Shown one piece after another: positions 31,401 to 37,446 of a stretch of DNA of 48,556 nt. The position numbers and the translations under genes were made by a program. Numbering within the stretch: the first letter of the stretch is position 1; each line of letters starts with the position of its first letter. This DNA comes from an uncultured Odoribacter sp. GTDB taxonomy: Bacteria > Bacteroidota > Bacteroidia > Bacteroidales > Marinifilaceae. The stretch covers positions 1 through 48,556 of the forward strand of contig CALUKF010000020.1 of assembly GCA_944321145.1 (NCBI GenBank). Direction: 5' to 3'. The notes beneath the pieces were generated by a model. That model saw only the letters and a list, made by a program, of their open reading frames with translations, was not told the origin of the DNA and searched no databases.

Positions 31401-32119
31401 AAGGTTATCCTACGGATGCCATACTTGCCTTGAAGGCTGCCGGTTACACGCCGGAGGGCTTGGTGCAGTTGCAGGGCAAGGACGGCACGCTGCAGACCAT
31501 CGTCGATCCGGAGACTGCCCATACGATGGAATACATCTCCCGCGACTTGAGCGAGAGCAATTGGTTCTATTACATCGGGCAAGAGACTCCCAAGAGCAAC
31601 CTGAGCTTTTCCAACTACTTCACGTGGCGGGGGCTGACGCTTTCTTTCATGGTCACGGGGCAGTTCGGCTACTATGCGTACAGGGACGACAGTTTCCAGC
31701 CCTCCATGAACCAGGGCAGCTATTCTAAGATGCTGGACGAGTCCTTCAAGGTCTACGACGAGGGGTATGCCAACCAGGACGGCTACACAGCCTATCCGCT
31801 TTATAACGACGAGAACTGGGAGACCTACGAGTTCAACATGGGCGGCGAGATGGTATTTGTGGGCTACCTCCTTTCCGACAACTACATCAAGGGCGACCAC
31901 ATCCGCTTGAACGAAGTGTACTTGGGCTACGACCTGCCGGAAAACCTGCTTGCGAAGCAAGGCGTGTTCAGCCGCATAAACCTTTATGCCCGGGCAAGCA
32001 ACCTGGGCTTGATATGGAGCGCGAACGGGAAGATGGATCCAGACTACCCGCGCGGCAACGTCAAGCCGCTGCCGACCTTCACTTTTGGCTTGAAACTTGG
32101 ATTTAAGAATTGGAAATAA
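28472..32119 (+). CDS. SusC/RagA-family TonB-dependent receptor with STN domain
   Basis: A 1,215-residue outer-membrane transporter. Signal segment at about 22-42 (MRVFVICMCFFSFGLSAETL), STN signalling domain at about 45-100 (DATLETVFNEIQRQTNLAFL), carboxypeptidase-D-like domain at about 118-205 (TITGTVKDAKGVALPGVAVI), TonB box and plug at about 210-335 (MDEVVVTGYQTISKERATGA, RGKGTL, SIYGARAANGVIVITTKKGK), then a 22-strand barrel to the end (LKLGFKNWK). The STN domain marks it as a transducer that signals to FecR as well as a TonB-powered importer. Paired with SusD 8 bases downstream. No glycosidase gene is present nearby, so the ligand may be a peptide, glycan or metal complex; unknown. Confidence 0.96.
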   Translation: MENLGTCQAFKRWHWQKIEKTMRVFVICMCFFSFGLSAETLAQSEKVRLNVKDATLETVFNEIQRQTNLAFLFNHELVADLGTLSLNVNNVSVEEVLNDLFEGTGLTWSLTGNLIVVKESREVPQQQVREVTITGTVKDAKGVALPGVAVIVKGTTMGTATNIDGKYFLTLPEGNYTLVFSMMGMKPHEEVVGDRTEINVTLQEDVKQMDEVVVTGYQTISKERATGAYAIVDTKVLEQKPTANLSEALNGLVPGLVTQSGSVGEDARFIIRGKGTLQEDGEDTDPLIVVDGFAISGYAEGADPFSTINPNDVESVTVLKDAAATSIYGARAANGVIVITTKKGKAGNKLDISADAFWAVSSRVDLDYYFNMASAENQFRYVELMNKYTPITTGDPYTTAYYKRFYMSEPFRLLFERDIKHNITNEEYEAEKARLIETADKGLWKDDLNEYIFRHQFHSQYNVALRGATDRMNYAFSASYDEEKGYLKKDLNRRVLLNMASNAKLTKNLTFDLSINSMFTKEENTAFDIMELQYSWSPWNRLVDDEGNFVHVPTSSTVYAPLLETEYKDKTPADWHYNPAEDMEHVQDLAKTVYYRVQGGLNYATTWGLNVSAKGQYEWRSYKTHKEYDTESYYVRDKYNTFSTFNPATGLYESYFPQGGVFTDGGHTYEAYNLRGQADYSWTRDAHSLTVLAGTEILSSTTETTPSITRYGYNKYTNAVESTVDYTTSRFTDIFGQSVSNPFATMGALSSYEDRFFSVYANAAYTYDDRYSVTGSFRTDASNYQSKSQRDKFSPFWSVGASWLLSNERFLENAHWLNQLKLRASFGIAGVAAGKKSTSSVTTVSTNPSNTTFPGSNSISARGNETLTWEKSRTFNLGVDFAMFGNKFSGSVEFYNKFSYDVLSDATVSTPIYGESTAMFNNAEVLNRGVEFSLSSDLPVAGDLRWQGVLNFAYNYNEVKKFSVDALLNPNMPGFMEGYPTDAILALKAAGYTPEGLVQLQGKDGTLQTIVDPETAHTMEYISRDLSESNWFYYIGQETPKSNLSFSNYFTWRGLTLSFMVTGQFGYYAYRDDSFQPSMNQGSYSKMLDESFKVYDEGYANQDGYTAYPLYNDENWETYEFNMGGEMVFVGYLLSDNYIKGDHIRLNEVYLGYDLPENLLAKQGVFSRINLYARASNLGLIWSANGKMDPDYPRGNVKPLPTFTFGLKLGFKNWK

Positions 32120-32127
32120 TTAAAAAC

Positions 32128-33753
32128 ATGAGCAATATGAGAAAACACAGATTTATATATGCAGCCTTGGCGGCAGCCGCCTTGGCGCTCGGCGCATGCA
32201 GCGACTTCCTTGATGAAACGGCAGACAAGTCCGGCAACGCTTACATCTACCACATGGACCAGCTCTACGGGCTGACCGGCGACCCTTCGCTCTACATCGG
32301 CTCCTCTACGGCAGATGATGCTTACTTCTCTGCAGGCTCTTTCATGCAGGAGCAATTCTACATGGGCGACGGCGTGGGCATGGATCCGGATTTCTATTCA
32401 AAAGGGCAACCTTCCAGATTTGGCTCTTCATCCTATGCCTATTCCCTTTACTCTTGGGACGGGCAAACGCTGAAGAACAACGAGTCTGTTGTCAAATGGA
32501 CGTGGCGGAGCGCATACGACCGGATTTACACGTTCAACACCGTGCTGGAGAACGTGGACAACGTGATGCAGACCACCCGCGCCGTCCACGACCAGGTGAA
32601 GGGCGAAGCCTATTTCGGGCGGGCGTTCTTCCACTTCATGCTCCTCACGCAGTATTGCCGTTGGGAGGAGGACGCGCCGGGCATCGGCTACCGGGACAAT
32701 ACCCTTTCAACCGCCACGCTCAACCGCGAGACTGTGGCATCTACCTTGGAGCACATTTATGCCGACTTGGATTCCGCTGAAGTCTGCCTTGCCCGCGCCG
32801 GGCGAGACGGGTTCGATGGCGAGTTCAACACCCGCCCGACCGTCCCCACGGTGTGTGCCCTCCGTGCCCGCGTCGCCCTCTACCGCGGCGACTATGAAAC
32901 CGCCCTTGCCTATGCCGGGCGCGCCTTGGAGGGAAACAACACGCTGGAGGACATTGCTGCCAACCCGGATTATGCCTTGACTGTTTCCCGGACAATCAGG
33001 TTCTTGGATGAGGACGGGCAGCCTGTCGATTCCATTTACATGTACTCCCTGAGCGACTTGTTTAATTTGTACAACCGCAGCACCATCAAATGCCCGGAGA
33101 TTTACACCCCCTGCCTTTCGGCTACAGATGCGATAGGCTGGATGCCGGTTTCCGAGCCCGTGTACGACCTGTTCACGGACAAGGAACACGACAAGCGTTG
33201 GACGCTTTTGTACTCCAGCCATTACGGGCTGATGTATGCCTCCACTGTCTATGCGGAATACACGTCGGGCGGCATCACTTGGGAGACGCAGCAGTGGCTG
33301 AAGCCGTGGCATTATTATACCTACTGGCATTTCCACAGCCAATGGGGTCCGACGAATGTCGTGGGCATGACCACGGGCGAGATGTACGTCACCCAGGCGG
33401 AATGCCTTGCCCGCGCCGGGCGGACGGATGAGGCTGCCGAGGTGTTGAAGACTCTCCGCCGCGCCCGCTTCACCGACCAGGCGGCTGCCGACAACATCGG
33501 CGGCACCGTGCAGGACTGCCTCGACGAGCGTGCCCGCGAAATGGGGCCCTTCTGGAGGTTCTACGATGCCAAGCGGCTCAACGGCGCGGAGAACGCCGGC
33601 ATTGAAATCCGCCGCCAGATTCTCGCTACGCCTTCCGACCCCAACTCCGTCACCGAATTGGTCATCCCCGCCAACGACCCGCGCTGGGCGCTGCCCTTCA
33701 ACGAAGTGGAACGCCAGCTCCTCGGCTGGGAGCAGAACGAAGGCTGGGAGTGA
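32128..33753 (+). CDS. SusD/RagB-family nutrient-binding lipoprotein
   Basis: A 541-residue surface lipoprotein that caps the SusC barrel. Lipobox ALGAC with acidic SDFLDE after it, a usual surface-export signal in Bacteroidota. TPR-like helices follow (AYDRIYTFNTVLENVDNVMQ, VKGEAYFGRAFFHFMLLTQY, RWEEDAPGIGY), then the SusD-characteristic C-terminus (TNVVGMTTGEMYVTQAECLA, QDCLDERAREMGPFWRFYDA, then LPFNEVERQ). ATG at 32128 is used; ATG 32137 is the alternative and TTG 32110 overlaps susC. Ligand unknown. Confidence 0.95.
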   Translation: MSNMRKHRFIYAALAAAALALGACSDFLDETADKSGNAYIYHMDQLYGLTGDPSLYIGSSTADDAYFSAGSFMQEQFYMGDGVGMDPDFYSKGQPSRFGSSSYAYSLYSWDGQTLKNNESVVKWTWRSAYDRIYTFNTVLENVDNVMQTTRAVHDQVKGEAYFGRAFFHFMLLTQYCRWEEDAPGIGYRDNTLSTATLNRETVASTLEHIYADLDSAEVCLARAGRDGFDGEFNTRPTVPTVCALRARVALYRGDYETALAYAGRALEGNNTLEDIAANPDYALTVSRTIRFLDEDGQPVDSIYMYSLSDLFNLYNRSTIKCPEIYTPCLSATDAIGWMPVSEPVYDLFTDKEHDKRWTLLYSSHYGLMYASTVYAEYTSGGITWETQQWLKPWHYYTYWHFHSQWGPTNVVGMTTGEMYVTQAECLARAGRTDEAAEVLKTLRRARFTDQAAADNIGGTVQDCLDERAREMGPFWRFYDAKRLNGAENAGIEIRRQILATPSDPNSVTELVIPANDPRWALPFNEVERQLLGWEQNEGWE

Positions 33754-33756
33754 GGG

Positions 33757-33798
33757 ATGAACGATTAACGACGAACGATTAACGATGAACGAATGATG
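33757..33798 (+). repeat. tandem dispersed-repeat copies after susD
   Basis: GATGAACGATTAACGACGAA then CGATTAACGATGAACGAATGATG: about three units of the motif, starting 3 bases after the susD stop. The longest copy in the window. Confidence 0.65.
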
Positions 33799-33826
33799 GA
33801 ATCTTGATTCCCAATGCTTTTAAGCT

Positions 33827-33847
33827 CCTCCCCTGAGACAGGGGAGG
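33827..33847 (+). repeat. short palindrome in the susD to DUF4469-gene gap
   Basis: CCTCCCCT, loop GAGAC, AGGGGAGG, followed by TGGCTGCGAAGCAGACGGAG. No T run. It looks like a degenerate extragenic palindrome. Confidence 0.45.
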
Positions 33848-33913
33848 TGGCTGCGAAGCAGACGGAGGAGTATGACAAGTATTGATTTATTTACTTATTA
33901 AAAACTGAACATT

Positions 33914-34660
33914 ATGGCAACAACGAAATACTGGAAAGTATGGCTGACGCCTAACCTCCTCACCAAGGACGTAGACAACGACTACATCGCCGAGGTGTCC
34001 ACCTCGAAGCAGACCCTCCGCAACGAGGACATCGCGCAGCGCATCGTGGACGAAGGCAGCGAAATCAAGTACGACACCCTGCTGTCCATCATCAACCAGC
34101 ACGACCGCATCATCCGCGAGGCGGTGTGCGACGGCTACAGCGTGCTCACGGGCGTGGGGCAATATTCCCCGCGCGTCACCGGCAACTGGATAGGCAAGAG
34201 CGCGAACTTCGACCCGTCGGTGAACAAGCTGACCCTCGACATGACCCTTTCGAAGGACATGCGCGATGCTTTGGCGACCGTTGGCGTGGAAGTGCTCGGC
34301 GTGAAGGAAGGCGGCGGCGCGAGCATCGGCCTCGTGACCAACACGCTGGACGGCAATACGGACGGCTACATCACCCCCGGCGACGACATCCTCATCGAGG
34401 GCGCGAAAATCAAGGTGGCAGGCGACGAGGAGCTGTGCGGCGTGTACTTCGTCCTGCGCGACGCGGCGGAGGAGACCATCCATAAGGTGGAACGCCGCCT
34501 GACGCAGAACAACCCCAGCCGCATCATCGCCCGCGTGCCCGCGACGCTGGAGCCGGGGAGCTATACCCTGCGGATCGTCACGCAATACACGAATTCCGGT
34601 TCTACGCTCTTGAAAGAGCCTCGGACGATAGAATACGAGTTGCCGCTGGTGGTTTCTTAA
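33914..34660 (+). CDS. HU-like DNA-binding-domain protein with DUF4469 domain
   Basis: A 248-residue protein of a Bacteroidota type with an IHF/HU-like N-terminal fold and a C-terminal DUF4469 immunoglobulin-like domain. N-terminus: KYWKVWLTPNLLTKDVDNDY, TLRNEDIAQRIVDEGSEIKY, IREAVCDGYSVLTGVGQYSP, then TGNWIGKSANFDPSVNKLTL. C-terminus from about 150: TPGDDILIEGAKIKVAGDEE and PGSYTLRIVTQYTNSG. No signal peptide. DNA binding is inferred from the fold, and the beta domain may mediate contacts. It is in the susCD direction but 160 bases downstream behind repeats, so it may be a separate unit. Plus strand is C-rich, unlike most of the window. Confidence 0.85.
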   Translation: MATTKYWKVWLTPNLLTKDVDNDYIAEVSTSKQTLRNEDIAQRIVDEGSEIKYDTLLSIINQHDRIIREAVCDGYSVLTGVGQYSPRVTGNWIGKSANFDPSVNKLTLDMTLSKDMRDALATVGVEVLGVKEGGGASIGLVTNTLDGNTDGYITPGDDILIEGAKIKVAGDEELCGVYFVLRDAAEETIHKVERRLTQNNPSRIIARVPATLEPGSYTLRIVTQYTNSGSTLLKEPRTIEYELPLVVS

Positions 34661-34672
34661 GAAAGGGGAGCA

Positions 34673-34764
34673 TGGTTCGGGCGTACTGCACACCGTGGTA
34701 GGGGCGTACCAGACATCGTGGTTCGGCAACACCATGCATCGTGGTACGCTCGCACCATGCATCC
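34673..34764 (+). repeat. four 23-bp tandem units (TGGT-N8-ACCA-N7)
   Basis: Units start at 34673, 34696, 34719 and 34742, each exactly 23 bases. Each begins TGGT; units 2-4 have ACCA at positions 13-16 (unit 1 has ACTG) and end close to GCATCG. TGGT and ACCA are complementary, so each unit can form a small hairpin. The inner 8 bases vary. Confidence 0.75.
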
Positions 34765-34778
34765 GTTACAAACCCCGT

Positions 34779-34860
34779 CCAAGCAGATTTGCAATCTGCT
34801 TGGCTTGAGATGGGGATTTCAAATCCCCTGCTGTTCCCCGGCGGATGGCACATCCGCCGG
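34779..34860. repeat. cluster of three near-perfect palindromes
   Basis: CCAAGCAGATT-TGC-AATCTGCTTGG (34779-34803, split here by the loop), GGGGATTT-C-AAATCCCC (34812-34828) and CCGGCGGATG-GCA-CATCCGCCGG (34838-34860). All stems are perfect, 8 to 11 bp, with loops of 1-3 bases. No open frame or T run. It follows directly on the 23-bp tandem units. Confidence 0.7.
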
Positions 34861-34920
34861 AACGGGGGGACGGAGGAATGAATCGATAAACTATTTGAAC
34901 GATAATAAAATGAATTGACC

Positions 34921-36069
34921 ATGAAGACAAGATTGTTATTGGCTTTTGCATTTGCGGCAGGCGCGGCAGCCTGCTCTGACCCCGCCCCGGATGCGTTCAC
35001 GTTCCGTGGCGAAATCGCGGGCATGGACGGGGAAAAGATATATTTAATGTATGACGGCAGCGGAGGCGGGAAGAAGGTGCTGGACTCCGCCGTGGTGAAG
35101 CGCGGGCGTTTCGCCTTCGAGGGGAAGATAGCGCCGGTGTCCTACAGCTTCCTCATGAAGACCAGGGACTTGGAGCGGGCAAACCAAGAGGAGATGTCCG
35201 TCCTCTGGCTGGAGCCGGGCAAGATGGCGTATGCCTGCCCGACGGGAGACCTGCAGGAGTTCACGCTCACGGGGTCCCGCACGCAGGACGAGCAGGCGGG
35301 GCTTGACCGCCAGAAGGCTTCCGTGATGAAGGAATTGCGCCCGCTGACGGAAGCCTATTATGCCGCTAAGGACGAGGCGGAGCGCGAAGCCTTGAACGCG
35401 AAGATGGCGCCGCTCCGGGCACAGGCGGCAGGGATTGAACGGGAGTTCATCGCCTCGCATCCCGATTCTTATATCACGCTGCAGTTGATGCTGTTCCATG
35501 TCATGGATATGGATTACGAGGAGGCGCGCTCCATTTACGACGGCCTGACCGACCGCGTGAAGGCAAGCCCGTGGGCGGCGGAGGTGCTGAAGGACATCGA
35601 GAGCCTGCGCCTCGGCGTGCCGGGCACGGAGGCATATCCCTTTGAGACGACGGACATTGACGGCAAGCCCTTCCGCCTCGCCGACCTGCGGGGCAAGGTG
35701 GTGCTGCTGGACTTCTGGGCATCGTGGTGCGCCCCTTGCCGCGCGAGCAACCCGCACTTGAAGGAACTGTACGCGAAGTACAAGGACAAAGGCTTTGAGA
35801 TTGTCTGCATCGCCGACGACGACAGCAATCCCGCCGCTTGGCACAAGGCGGTCGAGCAGGACGGCATTGGCGCGTTCCGCCACGTCCTCCGCGGCTTCAA
35901 GCAGTCGGGCGGTGTGCGGGACAACGGCGCGGACATCAGCGGCCGCTACGGCATCCACTTCCTCCCGACCAAAATCCTGGTGGGCAAGGACGGCATGATT
36001 GTCGGACGCTACAGTTCCGGCGACGAGGAGCAGCTGGATGCGAAGCTGGCGGAGCTGTTCGGGGAGTGA
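34921..36069 (+). CDS. TlpA/ResA-like thioredoxin lipoprotein with DUF4369-type N-terminus
   Basis: A 382-residue lipoprotein (lipobox AGAAAC). The N-terminal half (about 25-125) is a DUF4369-like beta domain (FRGEIAGMDGEKIYLMYDGS), then a helical linker (about 125-210), then a TlpA/AhpC-type thioredoxin domain (about 235-382) with W-A-S-W-C270-A-P-C273 and the cis-proline region FLPTKILVGKDG. It is a periplasm-facing thiol-disulfide protein, probably kept reduced by DsbD-type enzymes. Such proteins often accompany SusCD pairs in Bacteroidota. ATG 34921 used; TTG 34915 is in frame but the signal starts at the ATG. Ends at a strong terminator. Confidence 0.92.
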   Translation: MKTRLLLAFAFAAGAAACSDPAPDAFTFRGEIAGMDGEKIYLMYDGSGGGKKVLDSAVVKRGRFAFEGKIAPVSYSFLMKTRDLERANQEEMSVLWLEPGKMAYACPTGDLQEFTLTGSRTQDEQAGLDRQKASVMKELRPLTEAYYAAKDEAEREALNAKMAPLRAQAAGIEREFIASHPDSYITLQLMLFHVMDMDYEEARSIYDGLTDRVKASPWAAEVLKDIESLRLGVPGTEAYPFETTDIDGKPFRLADLRGKVVLLDFWASWCAPCRASNPHLKELYAKYKDKGFEIVCIADDDSNPAAWHKAVEQDGIGAFRHVLRGFKQSGGVRDNGADISGRYGIHFLPTKILVGKDGMIVGRYSSGDEEQLDAKLAELFGE

Positions 36070-36100
36070 GCAATGCGTGTTTTCTTCTTTAATAATGGTT

Positions 36101-36134
36101 TCCCGCCCGGCAAACTTTGCCGGGCGGGATTTTT
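36101..36134 (+). terminator. intrinsic terminator after the TlpA-like gene
   Basis: TCCCGCCCGGC (36101-36111) pairs with GCCGGGCGGGA (36119-36129), loop AAACTTT, followed by TTTTT. Strong. Confidence 0.9.
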
Positions 36135-36150
36135 ATGTGGAGGTGCTTGC

Positions 36151-36181
36151 TTTGAATATTGCCGAATATTGCCTACTTTTG
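36151..36181 (+). promoter_or_regulatory. promoter of the Rpn/PD-(D/E)XK gene
   Basis: TTTG at 36151-36154, exactly 19 bases, then TACTTTTG at 36174-36181: a full consensus match. The earlier in-frame start at 36159 falls inside it, so the ATG at 36207 is used. Confidence 0.75.
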
Positions 36182-36206
36182 CAATGATAACCAAAACATA
36201 AATGCC

Positions 36207-37115
36207 ATGACATACTTAGACCCGAAAGCCGACTTGACCTTTAAGAAAGTGTTTGGCGAACATGAGGAATTGGTAAAGAGCCTGCTGAATGCGCTGCTGC
36301 CTTTCCAAACGCCGGAGGAAGAAATCCAGACGCTGGAATACCTGCCTGCGGAATTAGTGCCTGAGAATCCCTTGCGGAAGAACAGCATCGTGGATGTGCG
36401 CTGTCGTGACGGGCGGGGGCGGCAGTTCATCGTGGAGATGCAGACGGTATGGTCGAAGGAGTTCAAGCAGCGTGTGTTGTTTAATGCTTCCAAGGCATAC
36501 GTGCGGCAATTGGACGAGGGGAAGGATTACAGTTTTCTTCAGCCGGTGTATTCGTTGAACTTGGTGAACGAGGTGTTTGAGCCGGAGTTGCCGGGGTATT
36601 ACCATTACTATCGTTTGGTGCACAGCGAGCGGACGGACAAGGTGATTGACGGTTTGCATTTGGTATTCGTGGAGTTGCCAAAGTTCAAGCCACAGACTTA
36701 CAGCGAGAAGAAGATGCATGTGCTTTGGTTGCGCTACCTGACGGAAATTAACGAGAAGACGGAGGAAGTGCCCGCAGAATTATTGGAAAATCCTGAAATT
36801 CGTGAGGCGGTCACTCAATTGAAGAAATCCGCCTTTACCGAGGCGCAACTCTACAGCTACGAGCGTTTCTGGGACATGATAAGTGTGGAAAATACGCTGA
36901 TAAACAGCATCCAGCGGCGTTATACAGAGGGATATAATGAAGGTAGGGCAAAAGGTGAGGCAGAAGGCAGGGCAGAAGGTGAAGCAAAAGGCAGGGCAGA
37001 GGGTAAGGCAGAAGAGAAGCGTGCTATTGCATCCGCGATGAAGGCGGCAGGGATAGCCGTTGCGTTGATTGCATCAACTACAGGCTTAAGCGAAAAAGAA
37101 ATTGCAGATTTATAA
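36207..37115 (+). CDS. Rpn-family PD-(D/E)XK nuclease / putative transposase
   Basis: A 302-residue protein. MTYLDPKADLTFKKVFGEHE, then NSIVDVRCRDGRGRQFIVEM (core D and ExQ catalytic residues) and NASKAYVRQLDEGKDYSFLQ identify the PD-(D/E)XK family transposase/Rpn type, whose E. coli relatives are RecA-independent recombination-promoting nucleases. Near the C-terminus three 8-residue repeats of the form G-R-A-x-G-x-A-x (36942-37013; three 24-bp units) make a charged helix, a feature common in this family and prone to copy-number change. A strong promoter precedes it. It is often found in many copies per genome; no terminal repeats are seen here. Confidence 0.88.
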   Translation: MTYLDPKADLTFKKVFGEHEELVKSLLNALLPFQTPEEEIQTLEYLPAELVPENPLRKNSIVDVRCRDGRGRQFIVEMQTVWSKEFKQRVLFNASKAYVRQLDEGKDYSFLQPVYSLNLVNEVFEPELPGYYHYYRLVHSERTDKVIDGLHLVFVELPKFKPQTYSEKKMHVLWLRYLTEINEKTEEVPAELLENPEIREAVTQLKKSAFTEAQLYSYERFWDMISVENTLINSIQRRYTEGYNEGRAKGEAEGRAEGEAKGRAEGKAEEKRAIASAMKAAGIAVALIASTTGLSEKEIADL

Positions 37116-37203
37116 AAGGAAACCAAGCGTTCACGGTTTTCAGCAGCTTTAACTAGCCGGAGGGTATTAGCATGGCGGGAAATATGACACGCTTTGTGTT
37201 ATT

Positions 37204-37389
37204 ATGCAGGAAGAGTTGGAGTATTGCTTTGCAGAGTTGATTGCTGAATTGGCTGAAGCATACCGTTTTGACGTGCAGGAAATGAAGCAGATTGGCAGGT
37301 CATTGGCTGATGCAACGCCGGGGATTCGCTTGCTTATTGCCGTTTCCGCCACGCTTCCGCGACGGTCTCTCCACGTCGGCAAGCGTTAA
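37204..37389 (+). CDS. possible small protein, unrecognised
   Basis: A 61-codon frame in the 331-base gap between the Rpn gene and the helicase gene. The first 38 residues (MQEELEYCFAELIAELAEAY, then RFDVQEMKQIGRSLAD) look like a genuine amphipathic helical domain; the rest (from PGIRLL) looks random. It could be the start of a decayed gene. A 12-bp inverted repeat (CGTTTCCGCCAC at 37341-37352 with GTGGCGGAAACG at 37396-37407) overlaps the end. No promoter is seen. Confidence 0.3.
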   Translation: MQEELEYCFAELIAELAEAYRFDVQEMKQIGRSLADATPGIRLLIAVSATLPRRSLHVGKR

Positions 37390-37446
37390 TTGTGTGTGGC
37401 GGAAACGTGGCAAAAGCGTGCGAAAGCAAGCGATGCCATAGTTTTG

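Noticed and set aside
34673-34764. CRISPR array
   Set aside because: The units abut without spacers, the conserved part is only the ends of each 23-bp unit, and no cas gene is present.
37341-37407. 12-bp inverted repeat as ends of an insertion sequence
   Set aside because: Only 43 bases lie between the arms and no transposase or target duplication is visible; more likely a chance or decayed hairpin.
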